From NCBI GenBank assembly GCA_021741245.1, contig JAIOYF010000007.1:62001-126000 (forward strand): a DNA stretch of 64,000 bases. The letters run 5' to 3'. This DNA is from Paracoccaceae bacterium (lineage in GTDB: Bacteria; Pseudomonadota; Alphaproteobacteria; Rhodobacterales; Rhodobacteraceae). Shown piece by piece: positions 25,368 to 33,206 of this stretch (position 1 is the stretch's first letter; every line of letters starts with the position of its first letter). Under the pieces are notes generated by a model that was given only the letters and a program-made list of their open reading frames with translations, did no database searches and was not told where the DNA came from. Made by a program: the position numbers and the translations under genes.

Positions 25368-26597
25368 ATGTTCGACCAAAACCAACCCGGCCCCCAGATC
25401 CCCGCCCTTCCCGGTGGCCCCCGTGCCGGGCTTTGCACCGATTGCGGCGTCTCCCGCTTGGGCGACGGCCGCGCCTGCGGCAAGGCGTGCCAGTTCATCG
25501 CCCCCGACTACCCCGCCCTTGAACGCGCCGTCCATGGGCGCGTGGCAGACCCCGCCCGCGGCGAAGAAGCCTTCTTTGGCGTGACCCAAGCCATGCTGCG
25601 CGCCAAACTGACCCCCCCCGCCCCCGGCGCGCAATGGACCGGCATCACCACCGCCCTCGCCGCCGCCCTGCTGGAGTCCGGCGCGGTCGATGCCATCCTC
25701 ACCGTGCTGCCCGACCCGTCCGATCGCTGGAAACCGCTGCCCGCGCTGATCACCAACCCCGCCGATATGGCACAGGCGCGCGGCATGCGCATGGGCTGGG
25801 GCCCGACGCTTGCGCTTCTGGAACCCGCCCGCGCCGCCGGATACAAGCGCCTCGCCCTGATCGGCATCCCCTGCCAGACCTACGCCCTGCGCGCGATGGA
25901 GGCCGAGCTTGGCTTTGACGCCCTCTACGTCATCGGCACGCCATGCTCCGACAACACCACGACCGAGAATTTTCACACCTTCCTGAACCTGCTCGACCGC
26001 GCCCCTGAAACCATCAGCTACCTCGAATTCCGCGCCGATTTCAAAGTGGAGCTGCGCTTTGACGATGGCCGCAAACCCCGCTTCATCCCCTTCTTGCAAC
26101 TCCCCATCAGCCAACTCCCCCCCGATTTCTTCCCGATGACCTGCAAGACCTGCGTCGATTACACAAACCGTCTGGCCGATATCACCGTGGGCTACATGGG
26201 CGGCGACGGCGATCAATGGATCATCGTGCGCAATGATCGCGGCGCGCATCTGCTGTCGCTGATCAAAGACCGCCTCGCCACCGCCCCCCTGACGGACAAG
26301 GGCAAGCGGATGGGGGCCGTCAAAGGCTTCATGGAAAACACCGCCCGCGCCGCAGGCGGCCTGCCCCTGCGCCGCATGCCCAACTGGCTGCGCCCCTTGG
26401 TCAGCGTCATGCAAACCAAATTCGGCCCCAAAGGCCTCGAATTCGCCCGCGCCCGGGTCGAGATGAAGGCGGTTGAAACCATCCTCCACCTCCGCCGCGC
26501 GCACCCCGCCCGGGTGAAAAACATGATCCCGGCCCATGTCTGGGGCCTTGCCGAAAAATACGGCCTGACGCCGGAAAAAGACGAAACCCGCCCTTAA
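25368..26597 (+). CDS. bciB: Coenzyme F420 hydrogenase beta-subunit family protein, probably BciB divinyl (proto)chlorophyllide 8-vinyl reductase
   Basis: A 409-residue iron-sulfur flavoprotein of the FrhB/BciB family. Cluster cysteines appear in CTDCG (about 23-26), CGKAC (about 37-41), and TCKTC (about 260) next to ADITVGYMGG, as expected for FrhB-type proteins. BciB uses reduced ferredoxin to reduce the 8-vinyl group in bacteriochlorophyll synthesis. Organisms of this family do not make F420, and the PpsR-type palindrome just upstream strongly favours the pigment role. Other photosynthesis genes are not in the window. The alternative is an uncharacterised FrhB paralogue. Confidence 0.7.
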   Translation: MFDQNQPGPQIPALPGGPRAGLCTDCGVSRLGDGRACGKACQFIAPDYPALERAVHGRVADPARGEEAFFGVTQAMLRAKLTPPAPGAQWTGITTALAAALLESGAVDAILTVLPDPSDRWKPLPALITNPADMAQARGMRMGWGPTLALLEPARAAGYKRLALIGIPCQTYALRAMEAELGFDALYVIGTPCSDNTTTENFHTFLNLLDRAPETISYLEFRADFKVELRFDDGRKPRFIPFLQLPISQLPPDFFPMTCKTCVDYTNRLADITVGYMGGDGDQWIIVRNDRGAHLLSLIKDRLATAPLTDKGKRMGAVKGFMENTARAAGGLPLRRMPNWLRPLVSVMQTKFGPKGLEFARARVEMKAVETILHLRRAHPARVKNMIPAHVWGLAEKYGLTPEKDETRP

Positions 26598-26600
26598 AAC

Positions 26601-26680
26601 TTTTTCATCTGTTCAAAAATATCCTCGGGGGGGAATCGCTTTTCGCCTGAAAAGCGATGGGGGGGCAGACAGCCCCCCCC
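26601..26680 (-). repeat. Dispersed intergenic repeat, copy E, with two hairpins
   Basis: Core TTTTTCATCTGTTC then AAAAATATCCTC and G7 (26601-26633), a perfect ATCGCTTTTC / GAAAAGCGAT hairpin (26635-26658) and a G7C-AGACA-GC8 hairpin. It lies between the convergent bciB-like and gap genes and may help end both transcripts. Confidence 0.8.
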
Positions 26681-26682
26681 CC

Positions 26683-27660
26683 TCACCGCCCCATCAGGCG
26701 CGCCACGTCCAGCATGCGGTTGGAAAAGCCCCATTCATTGTCATACCAGCCAAACACCCGCAGCATCCCCCCCGCCGTCACCCGCGTCTCGGGCAGGGCC
26801 ATTACGATGCTCTCCGGGCGGGCCCGCAGATCCGACGATACTAGCGGCCGGTCGGTCCAGCCCATCACCCCGCCCGCCTGCGCAAATAGCGCGTTGACCG
26901 CCTCCCCCCCCGGCACACGGCCCAGCATCACCGACAGATCCACACAAGACACGCTCGCCACCGGCACCCGCACGGCCGAGCCTGCGATGCGCCCGGCAAT
27001 CTCGGGCAAGACGGTATCCAAAAGCCGCGAGGCGCTGGTCGTCGTCGGCACCATCGACAAGGCCGCCGCCCGGCTACGCGCATAATCTGCCGCAGGCGCA
27101 TCCACCGTGGGCTGGCTGCCGGTATAGCAATGGATCGTGGTCATTGATCCGGTGACCACGCCAAAGGCGTCATGCAGCGCCCGCGCCAAGGGCGCCAGCG
27201 CATTGGTCGTGCAACTGGCGTTCGACACGATCCTTTGCCCTGCCAGCGCGTGGTCATTCGCCCCCAGAACCACCGTCAGCTCTGCCGCCGCCGAGGGCCC
27301 CGAGATCAGCACCCGCGCGGCGCCCGCCTGCAGGCCGCGCCCCGCCACCGCCGCCGCATCGGCCCGCCCGGTGCATTCCATCACCACATCGACGCCCGAC
27401 AGATCAAGGCCCGAGATATCGGGCACCCGGTGCAGGGGAATCGCGCGGCCATCAACGACCAGCGCCCCTTGCGTCAGCGCGACAGACCCGCGCCAAACCC
27501 CAAAGGTGCTGTCATATTCGAACAGATAGGCGCACATTTCCGGGGCTGCGATGTCGTTGATCCCGACAATTTCCAACCCGCGCCATTTTTCCGGGGCCTC
27601 GGCAAAGGCCCGCAGAACCGAACGCCCGATACGACCAAACCCATTGATGAAAACACGCAT
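26683..27660 (-). CDS. gap: Glyceraldehyde-3-phosphate dehydrogenase family protein
   Basis: A 325-residue GAPDH-type enzyme with N-terminal NAD site NGFGRIGRS (residues 5-13), catalytic Cys in SNASCTTN (about 150), catalytic His in TTIHCYTGSQ (about 177) and C-terminal WYDNEWGFSNRMLDV. It diverges from standard sequences at several usually constant positions (ISGPSAAAELTVVLGAN instead of ISAPAKGD-type, HCYTGSQ instead of HAYTGDQ). It may be a second, specialised GAPDH or an erythrose-4-phosphate dehydrogenase. It lies 88 bp downstream of bhcD on the same strand, so it could share that transcript. Confidence 0.85.
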   Translation of the reverse strand: MRVFINGFGRIGRSVLRAFAEAPEKWRGLEIVGINDIAAPEMCAYLFEYDSTFGVWRGSVALTQGALVVDGRAIPLHRVPDISGLDLSGVDVVMECTGRADAAAVAGRGLQAGAARVLISGPSAAAELTVVLGANDHALAGQRIVSNASCTTNALAPLARALHDAFGVVTGSMTTIHCYTGSQPTVDAPAADYARSRAAALSMVPTTTSASRLLDTVLPEIAGRIAGSAVRVPVASVSCVDLSVMLGRVPGGEAVNALFAQAGGVMGWTDRPLVSSDLRARPESIVMALPETRVTAGGMLRVFGWYDNEWGFSNRMLDVARLMGR

Positions 27661-27748
27661 GGCACCCTCCAGTTGGGTCCCACGTTCACCATGTGGGGGC
27701 AAAGGCAGCAAGGATGGCTTTGTCACGGATACAAGGTTTTGGCGCGGC

Positions 27749-28708
27749 TCAGACCGCAACCTTTACCCCAACGCCCCGTTCTTGTGCCCGTCGCAGCGCC
27801 ATGGCGGCCACGGCCAGATCCTGCAAACCCACCCCCGTGCCATCAAACAGCGTAATTTCCTCGGCCGATTGCCGCCCCGGATGCCGCCCCGTCACCACAT
27901 CGCCCAAGGGCGTGATCGCCGCGGCCTGCAGCAGCCCGGCGGCAATGGCATGCTGCGCCTCGCCAATGCTGATCGATTGCGCCACCTCATCGGTAAACAC
28001 CGTGGCACGGGCCAACAGGGCCGCCTCCACCTCTTGCTTGCCCTTGGTGTCGGTGCCCATACAGGCCAGATGCGTGCCGGGGCCCACATGCGCCGCCATC
28101 AGGCTTGCGGCGGGCGACGAGGTGATGGTGATGATCACATCCGCCTCCACCATCCGCTCAAGAGGCACCGCCTCGAACGGCAGGCCCAGCTCGGCCGCGA
28201 CGGCCCCCAGCTTGGGCAACATGTCGGGGTGCAGGTTCCAGGCGATCACCCGGTCGAATTGGCGCACGCGCGCCGCTGCCCGCATCTGAAACGTTGCCTG
28301 ATGCCCTGCACCCACCATGCCCAGCACGCGCGCCTCCCGTCGCGCCAGCCGGGCAATCGAAATCGCACTCGCCGCTGCCGTGCGCAGCGCGGTCAACAGG
28401 TTGCCCCCCACCATGGCCGTGGGCCGCCCGGTCTCGGGGTCGAACAAGAAGACGCTGGATTGATGATTGATCATGCCCTTGTCGGCATTGCCCGGAAAGT
28501 AACCGCCCGCCTTGACACCCAGCTGCGCACCCGCCCGGTCAAGCCCGGATTTGAAACCATATTGCCGCCCCTCGCCCAAGGCCTCCCGCACCACAGGAAA
28601 GTTATAGGCATCGCCATTGGACATGGCGGCAAAGCATCCCTCGATGGCGTCAAAGGCATCTTGGGGCGACACGAGGTCCGCAATCAGCGCCTCGGGAACG
28701 ATCAACAT
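27749..28708 (-). CDS. bhcD: Iminosuccinate reductase BhcD (beta-hydroxyaspartate cycle)
   Basis: A 319-residue protein of the ornithine cyclodeaminase/mu-crystallin family, with NAD(P)-binding LGMVGAGHQATFQMRAAA near residue 130 and GGNLLTALRTAAAS near 105. Alone it would be annotated as an ornithine cyclodeaminase. In the cluster with BhcA, BhcB and BhcC it is assigned as iminosuccinate reductase, which uses NADH to regenerate L-aspartate. It is the last bhc gene of the leftward operon, 105 bp after bhcC. AAGGA precedes the ATG at 28708. Confidence 0.88.
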   Translation of the reverse strand: MLIVPEALIADLVSPQDAFDAIEGCFAAMSNGDAYNFPVVREALGEGRQYGFKSGLDRAGAQLGVKAGGYFPGNADKGMINHQSSVFLFDPETGRPTAMVGGNLLTALRTAAASAISIARLARREARVLGMVGAGHQATFQMRAAARVRQFDRVIAWNLHPDMLPKLGAVAAELGLPFEAVPLERMVEADVIITITSSPAASLMAAHVGPGTHLACMGTDTKGKQEVEAALLARATVFTDEVAQSISIGEAQHAIAAGLLQAAAITPLGDVVTGRHPGRQSAEEITLFDGTGVGLQDLAVAAMALRRAQERGVGVKVAV

Positions 28709-28813
28709 GGGGCAATCCTTTTGGCGGCCAAACACGCCGCACGTCTGTCAAGTTTGTCTGTACCGGGGGTGTACGGGGGGTGTACCGATGTCACCCCCCT
28801 TTTTTTTCAACAA

Positions 28814-29977
28814 TCAGAACGCCTTACCGCGCGCGCTGACTGGCCAGACCACCTCGACCTTGCCACCGCGCACACCGACATACCAATCATGCACATTGCA
28901 GGTCGGGTCACAGTGGCCGGGCACCAGCTTCAGCTTGTCATTGACCTTCAGAACACCCTGCGGGTCCTCGACAACCCCATGCTCATCGCTGCACTTGACG
29001 TATTTCACATCCGTCCGGCCAAAGATTACCGGCAGGCCGGAGTCGACCGATTGCGCCTTCAGACCGGCATCCACAATGGCCTTGTCAGCCTTGGCATGGG
29101 ACATGACAGAGGTCAGGATGAACAGCGCATTTTCCCATTCACCTTGGTCAATCCGCTTGCCATCCTTGTCCAGAATACGGCCATAATCGGCATCCATGAA
29201 CGCGTAGGAACCGCACTGAAGTTCGTTGTAAACCCCTGATGTGCTTTCGAAATAATAGCTGCCCGTGCCGCCGCCGCCGACGATGTCACAGTCAATGCCA
29301 TCGGCCTTCAGCGTATCCACCGCGTCCTTCACCTGCGCCACGGCAAGCGCAATCTTGGCCTTGCGGTCCTCATAGCTGTCCATGTGCTGCATCGCGCCCT
29401 GATAGGCTTGGATACCGGCAAATTTCAGCCCCGGCGCCGCGTCAATCGCCTTGGCAAGGGTCACCACCTCGGGCGTGGTCTTCACACCGCAACGGCCCGC
29501 GCCACAGTCGATTTCCACAAGACATTCGATCTGCGTGCCATGCTTGACAGCCGCTGCCGAAAGGTCCGCCACATTGTCCAACATGTCGACGCAGCAAATC
29601 GTCCGCGCCCCCAGTTTCGGCATGCGGGCAAGACGGTCAATCTTGGCCAGATCGCGCACTTGATTGGAGACCAAGACATCCTTGATGCCCCCCCGCGCAA
29701 ACACCTCGGCCTCGCTAACCTTTTGACAACACACACCAACGGATCCGCCAAGTGTCTCTTGCAGCAAGGCCACATCAACCGATTTGTGCATCTTGCCATG
29801 TACGCGGTGACGCATGCCATGGGCCTTTGCATAGTCGCCCATCTTCTTGATGTTGCGCTCCAGCGCATCCAGATCCAACACAAGGCAAGGCGTCTGAATG
29901 TCGGCCTCATCCATTCCGGGCAGCGCCGGAATGTCATAGCCCACCTCAAAACCTTCAAGTTTTACATGGCTGTTCAT
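28814..29977 (-). CDS. bhcC: Beta-hydroxyaspartate aldolase BhcC
   Basis: A 387-residue PLP enzyme of the DSD1/D-threonine aldolase (alanine-racemase fold) family. RVHGKMHKS at 58-66 holds the Schiff-base lysine, most likely Lys62, and HCDPTCN near the C-terminus (about 355) is the family's metal-binding His/Cys region. BhcC condenses glyoxylate with glycine to (2R,3S)-beta-hydroxyaspartate. It lies 4 bp after bhcB, a tight operon junction. Standalone annotation would call it a D-threonine aldolase; the assignment depends on the complete bhc set. Confidence 0.9.
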   Translation of the reverse strand: MNSHVKLEGFEVGYDIPALPGMDEADIQTPCLVLDLDALERNIKKMGDYAKAHGMRHRVHGKMHKSVDVALLQETLGGSVGVCCQKVSEAEVFARGGIKDVLVSNQVRDLAKIDRLARMPKLGARTICCVDMLDNVADLSAAAVKHGTQIECLVEIDCGAGRCGVKTTPEVVTLAKAIDAAPGLKFAGIQAYQGAMQHMDSYEDRKAKIALAVAQVKDAVDTLKADGIDCDIVGGGGTGSYYFESTSGVYNELQCGSYAFMDADYGRILDKDGKRIDQGEWENALFILTSVMSHAKADKAIVDAGLKAQSVDSGLPVIFGRTDVKYVKCSDEHGVVEDPQGVLKVNDKLKLVPGHCDPTCNVHDWYVGVRGGKVEVVWPVSARGKAF

Positions 29978-29981
29978 AAGC

Positions 29982-30953
29982 TTACCCTTTCATCCAAGGC
30001 AAAGTATCCAGATCGACGTTTCCGCCCGTTATCACCACACCAACACGACGCCCCCGGAACACCTCCGGGTTGGCAAGGATGGTGGCCAATGGCACGGCAC
30101 AAGATGGCTCCATCACGATCTTCATCCGCTTCCATGTCATCTTCATCGCCTCGATGATCTGCTCTTCGGTCGCGGTAAACACGTCCCGGACATGGCGGCT
30201 GACAAAATGCCAGGTGAGGTCCTTGAGCGGCACCTTCAACCCATCCGCCACCGTTTCGGGCGCGTCATCGGCGATGATATGCCCGGCTTTGAAGCTGCGA
30301 AAGGCGTCGTCGGCATTCTTGGGTTCCGCCGCATAGACATCAATCCCCGGCCCAATCGCACTCATCGTCAGACAGGTGCCCGAGATCATGCCCCCGCCGC
30401 CAATCGGCGCGATGATGGCATCCAGTCCGTCCACCTGCTCCAACATCTCGCGTGAGCAGGTCGCCTGCCCCGCCACCACGCGCGGGTCGTTATAGGGGTG
30501 CACGAATTCACCCCCCGTCGCGGCCTGCACCCGAGCGAAGACCTCTTCGCGACTGCTGGTCGAAGGCTCACATTCGGTGATCACCCCACCATAGCCCCGC
30601 ACCGCATCCTTCTTGGCCTGCGGTGCCGTGCGCGGCATCACCACATTGCACGGAATCCCCCGACGCCCGGCGGCATAAGACAATGAAAGCGCATGGTTTC
30701 CGCTGGAATGGGTGCACACGCCAAAACGCGCCTGCTCATCCGTCAGGCCAAACACCGAATTGCACGCCCCACGAACCTTGAAGGCCCCGGCCTTCTGAAA
30801 GTTCTCGCATTTGAAGAACAATTCCGCCCCGGTCAATTCGTTGAAATAGCTCGAGGTCAGCACAGGCGTGCGGTGGATATAGGGACGGATCCGGTCATGC
30901 GCCGCGATCACATCATCAAAGGTCGGTATATACATCGGGTCTAGGTCCTTCAT
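29982..30953 (-). CDS. bhcB: Beta-hydroxyaspartate dehydratase BhcB
   Basis: A 323-residue fold-type II PLP enzyme, like threonine dehydratase/serine racemase. The PLP lysine is Lys59 in FKVRGA; SSGNHA (84-89) and the glycine loop GGGGMISG (about 180) bind the cofactor. BhcB dehydrates beta-hydroxyaspartate to iminosuccinate. The ATG at 30953 follows GAAGGG, which is the end of repeat copy F; an alternative ATG is at 30935. The upstream in-frame codons only read through the repeat and are rejected as coding. Confidence 0.9.
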   Translation of the reverse strand: MKDLDPMYIPTFDDVIAAHDRIRPYIHRTPVLTSSYFNELTGAELFFKCENFQKAGAFKVRGACNSVFGLTDEQARFGVCTHSSGNHALSLSYAAGRRGIPCNVVMPRTAPQAKKDAVRGYGGVITECEPSTSSREEVFARVQAATGGEFVHPYNDPRVVAGQATCSREMLEQVDGLDAIIAPIGGGGMISGTCLTMSAIGPGIDVYAAEPKNADDAFRSFKAGHIIADDAPETVADGLKVPLKDLTWHFVSRHVRDVFTATEEQIIEAMKMTWKRMKIVMEPSCAVPLATILANPEVFRGRRVGVVITGGNVDLDTLPWMKG

Positions 30954-30960
30954 GTCGGCA

Positions 30961-31016
30961 CCCTTCATCTGTTCATAAATATCCTCGGGGGGTCCGGGGG
31001 GCAGACAGCCCCCCGG
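30961..31016 (-). repeat. Dispersed intergenic repeat, copy F, between bhcA and bhcB
   Basis: Core CCCTTCATCTGTTC then ATAAATATCCTC and G6 (30961-30992), then CCGGGGGGC-AGACA-GCCCCCCGG (30994-31016). On the minus strand the hairpin follows the bhcA stop by 10 nt, and the repeat ends in GAAGGG, the ribosome site of bhcB. The same core/hairpin pair with the AGACA loop is found in copies A and E. Confidence 0.8.
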
Positions 31017-31026
31017 CAGTTCCGCC

Positions 31027-32217
31027 TCACTCCGCCGCCAAGGCCATCGCGCCGGTCGAGCCGCGATAATATTCTTGCGCCGCCGCAACCCCGCTGCCCA
31101 GTTTGATCGGCCAGCCCAGATCGGCCATGCACATCTCGGCGCAGGCCAGACCAGACAGCACCATCACATCCGTCAGCATGCCCAAGTGGCCAATACGGAA
31201 GACTTTTCCCGCAACCTCGCCCAGCCCCACACCGAAGGCGACGCCGTATTTCTCGGCGGCCAGCTTGACCAGATCGGTGCCGTTGCAGCCCGCAGGCACC
31301 ACCACCGCCGTGATCGTTTCGGAATAAAGGTCGGCCGAGGCGGCACAGGGCTTCATCCCCCAAGCGGCCACCGCACGGCGAACGCCTTCGGCCAAGCGGT
31401 GATGCCGGGCATAGACGTTCTCCAGCCCCTCATCCTCCAGCACCTCAATCGCCTTGGCGAGGCCGGCAATCAGACCCACGGCTGGCGTATAGGGGTAGCC
31501 GCCCGCAGCATAAGCTTTCAGCATATCGGCAAAGTCAAAGAATGTGCGCGGCAGCTTGGCCGTTTCCATCGCCGCAATTGCCTTAGGGCTGACCCCCAAA
31601 ATGGCCAGACCTGCAGGCAGCATGAACCCCTTCTGGCTGCCCGCCACGGCGATATCCACGCCCCATGCGCCCATCTCGAACGGCATAGACCCGATGGACG
31701 ATACACCATCCACAAAGAACAGCGCGTCGTGGCCTGCCGCGTCCATTGCCCGCCGAATGCCTCCGATATCGGATTTGACGCCCGTGGCGGTTTCATTATG
31801 CGTGGCAAGAACGGCCTTGATCTGGCCCTTGGTATCAGCCTTCAGCGCGGCCTCAATCTCGGCCAACGGCGCGCCCTGCCCCCACGGGGTTTCGATGATC
31901 TGAACGTTCAAACCGTGGCGTTGGCACAAATCGATCCAGCGGTGGCTGAACATCCCAAAGCGTGCGGCCAGAACGGTATCGCCGGGCGACAACGTATTGG
32001 TCATCGCAGCCTCCCATCCGCCGGTGCCAGTTGACGGCAGGATGATCACCTCGCCCTCGCCCATCTTCAAAACACGCCGAACGCCCTCAACAGCAGGCTT
32101 GAACATCCGCGCGAATGCTGGCGAGCGGTGATCGATTGTTGGCATGTCGCAGGCCTTGCGAATGACCTCGGGCATATTGGTAGGCCCTGGAATGAAGACT
32201 GGGTTTTGGAGCGACAT
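31027..32217 (-). CDS. bhcA: L-aspartate:glyoxylate aminotransferase BhcA
   Basis: A 396-residue class V aminotransferase of the serine/alanine-glyoxylate aminotransferase type. It opens with NPVFIPGPTNMPE, has VDGVSSIGSMP near 170-180, and carries the PLP lysine Lys196 in GSQKGFML. BhcA aminates glyoxylate with aspartate, giving glycine and oxaloacetate, the first step and the product-releasing step of the beta-hydroxyaspartate cycle. GAGGTG precedes the ATG at 32217. It is first in the operon bhcA-B-C-D, divergent from bhcR across 173 bp. Confidence 0.92.
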   Translation of the reverse strand: MSLQNPVFIPGPTNMPEVIRKACDMPTIDHRSPAFARMFKPAVEGVRRVLKMGEGEVIILPSTGTGGWEAAMTNTLSPGDTVLAARFGMFSHRWIDLCQRHGLNVQIIETPWGQGAPLAEIEAALKADTKGQIKAVLATHNETATGVKSDIGGIRRAMDAAGHDALFFVDGVSSIGSMPFEMGAWGVDIAVAGSQKGFMLPAGLAILGVSPKAIAAMETAKLPRTFFDFADMLKAYAAGGYPYTPAVGLIAGLAKAIEVLEDEGLENVYARHHRLAEGVRRAVAAWGMKPCAASADLYSETITAVVVPAGCNGTDLVKLAAEKYGVAFGVGLGEVAGKVFRIGHLGMLTDVMVLSGLACAEMCMADLGWPIKLGSGVAAAQEYYRGSTGAMALAAE

Positions 32218-32278
32218 GGCAAGCACCTCAGTGTTTCTGTTGCCACCACATTAGGGCCTGCAACCCCATCGCACAATT

Positions 32279-32346
32279 TTTTCGAAAAGATTTTTCATTT
32301 TTGAGAAACCTCTGTAAAAGCCTTTGTAAACAGGTTGAAAGCCTTT
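32279..32346. promoter_or_regulatory. bhcA/bhcR divergent control region with repeats
   Basis: The region has a TTTTCGAAAA palindrome (32279-32288) and two direct copies of AAAGCCTTT (32317-32325 and 32338-32346) exactly 21 bp apart, two helical turns. They lie between the divergent operon and regulator, where an IclR dimer pair would bind. Assignment to BhcR is inferred. Confidence 0.5.
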
Positions 32347-32390
32347 TTCACTTTTCTCACAGCAGTTCATGCCAAATCTGGACGGGTCAT

Positions 32391-33206
32391 ATGACACAAG
32401 CACCTCGCCCCCGCGGACGCCCCCGCGCCTTTAACGACAAGACCGATCAAAACACCGTTCAGGCCCTTGATCGGGCGCTTGCGCTCTTGGCTGTGATGGC
32501 GGCAAAGCCGGGCATGACCCTGTCTGAACTGGCCGCTGAAAGCGGGCAGGCCGTGGCATCAGTCTTTCGCGCGCTTGTGACCATGCAGACGCATGGCATC
32601 GTTGAATGTGAGGAACCGGGGCAAATCTGGCACATCGGCCCCGGGGCCTTTCGGGTGGGCAGCAGCTTTCTGCGCCGGACCAAGGTGGTGGAGCGGGCCC
32701 GTCAATCGATGGACAGTTTGATGCGGGAAACCGGGGAGACCGCCAATCTGGGGGTCGAGGTCGGGGATGAGGTTCTGTTCCTCAGCCAAGTGGAAACACA
32801 TGAGGCAATCCGGGCATTTTTCCCGCCGGGCACAAAGGCACCCATGCATGTCTCGGGCATCGGCAAGGCGCTGCTGGGCTGGTATCCCGAAGACCGGGTC
32901 CGGGGCATCATCGCCCGGCGCGGGATGGAGCGGTTCACCACCCTGACCCATACCTCTGAATCGTCCCTTTTGCGGGATCTGGCCCATACCCGCGCGCGCG
33001 GCTTTGCCATTGATGATCAAGAGCGCGCCGAAGGAATGCGCTGCGTTGCGGCCCCTATCTTCAATAGCCATGGCGAACCTGTTGCGGGCCTCTCCGTCTC
33101 GGGGCCCGCCTTTCGGATGAACCTGTCAGACGCAAGCCATTTGGGGGCAATCGTGCGCAGTGCCGCCGACCGGGTGACCGAGGCCACAGGCGGGCAGCAG
33201 CCCTGA
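32391..33206 (+). CDS. bhcR: IclR family regulator BhcR
   Basis: A 271-residue IclR-type regulator. After a basic Pro/Arg-rich leader (RPRGRPRAF) comes a winged helix-turn-helix at about 25-85 (LDRALALLAVMAAKPGMTLSELA) and a GAF-like effector domain to the end. In Paracoccus the orthologous gene sits in the same divergent position, controls bhcABCD and responds to glyoxylate. The ATG at 32391 is chosen because the upstream frame covers the promoter region. Its TGA forms one arm of a short palindrome shared with the stop of convergent parC. Confidence 0.88.
   Translation: MTQAPRPRGRPRAFNDKTDQNTVQALDRALALLAVMAAKPGMTLSELAAESGQAVASVFRALVTMQTHGIVECEEPGQIWHIGPGAFRVGSSFLRRTKVVERARQSMDSLMRETGETANLGVEVGDEVLFLSQVETHEAIRAFFPPGTKAPMHVSGIGKALLGWYPEDRVRGIIARRGMERFTTLTHTSESSLLRDLAHTRARGFAIDDQERAEGMRCVAAPIFNSHGEPVAGLSVSGPAFRMNLSDASHLGAIVRSAADRVTEATGGQQP

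Noticed and set aside
27551-29239. 562-codon plus-strand open frame under gap, bhcD and bhcC
   Set aside because: It crosses three well-supported minus-strand genes and their intergenic gaps and is Arg/His-rich; not coding.
1645-31016. The dispersed repeat as a CRISPR array or IS ends
   Set aside because: Copies are kilobases apart with genes between, no regular spacers, no transposase gene and no target-site duplications visible.
30954-31088. Upstream extension of bhcB that reads through repeat copy F
   Set aside because: The leader translates the repeat and overlaps bhcA; the ATG at 30953 has its ribosome site in the repeat and matches the family start.
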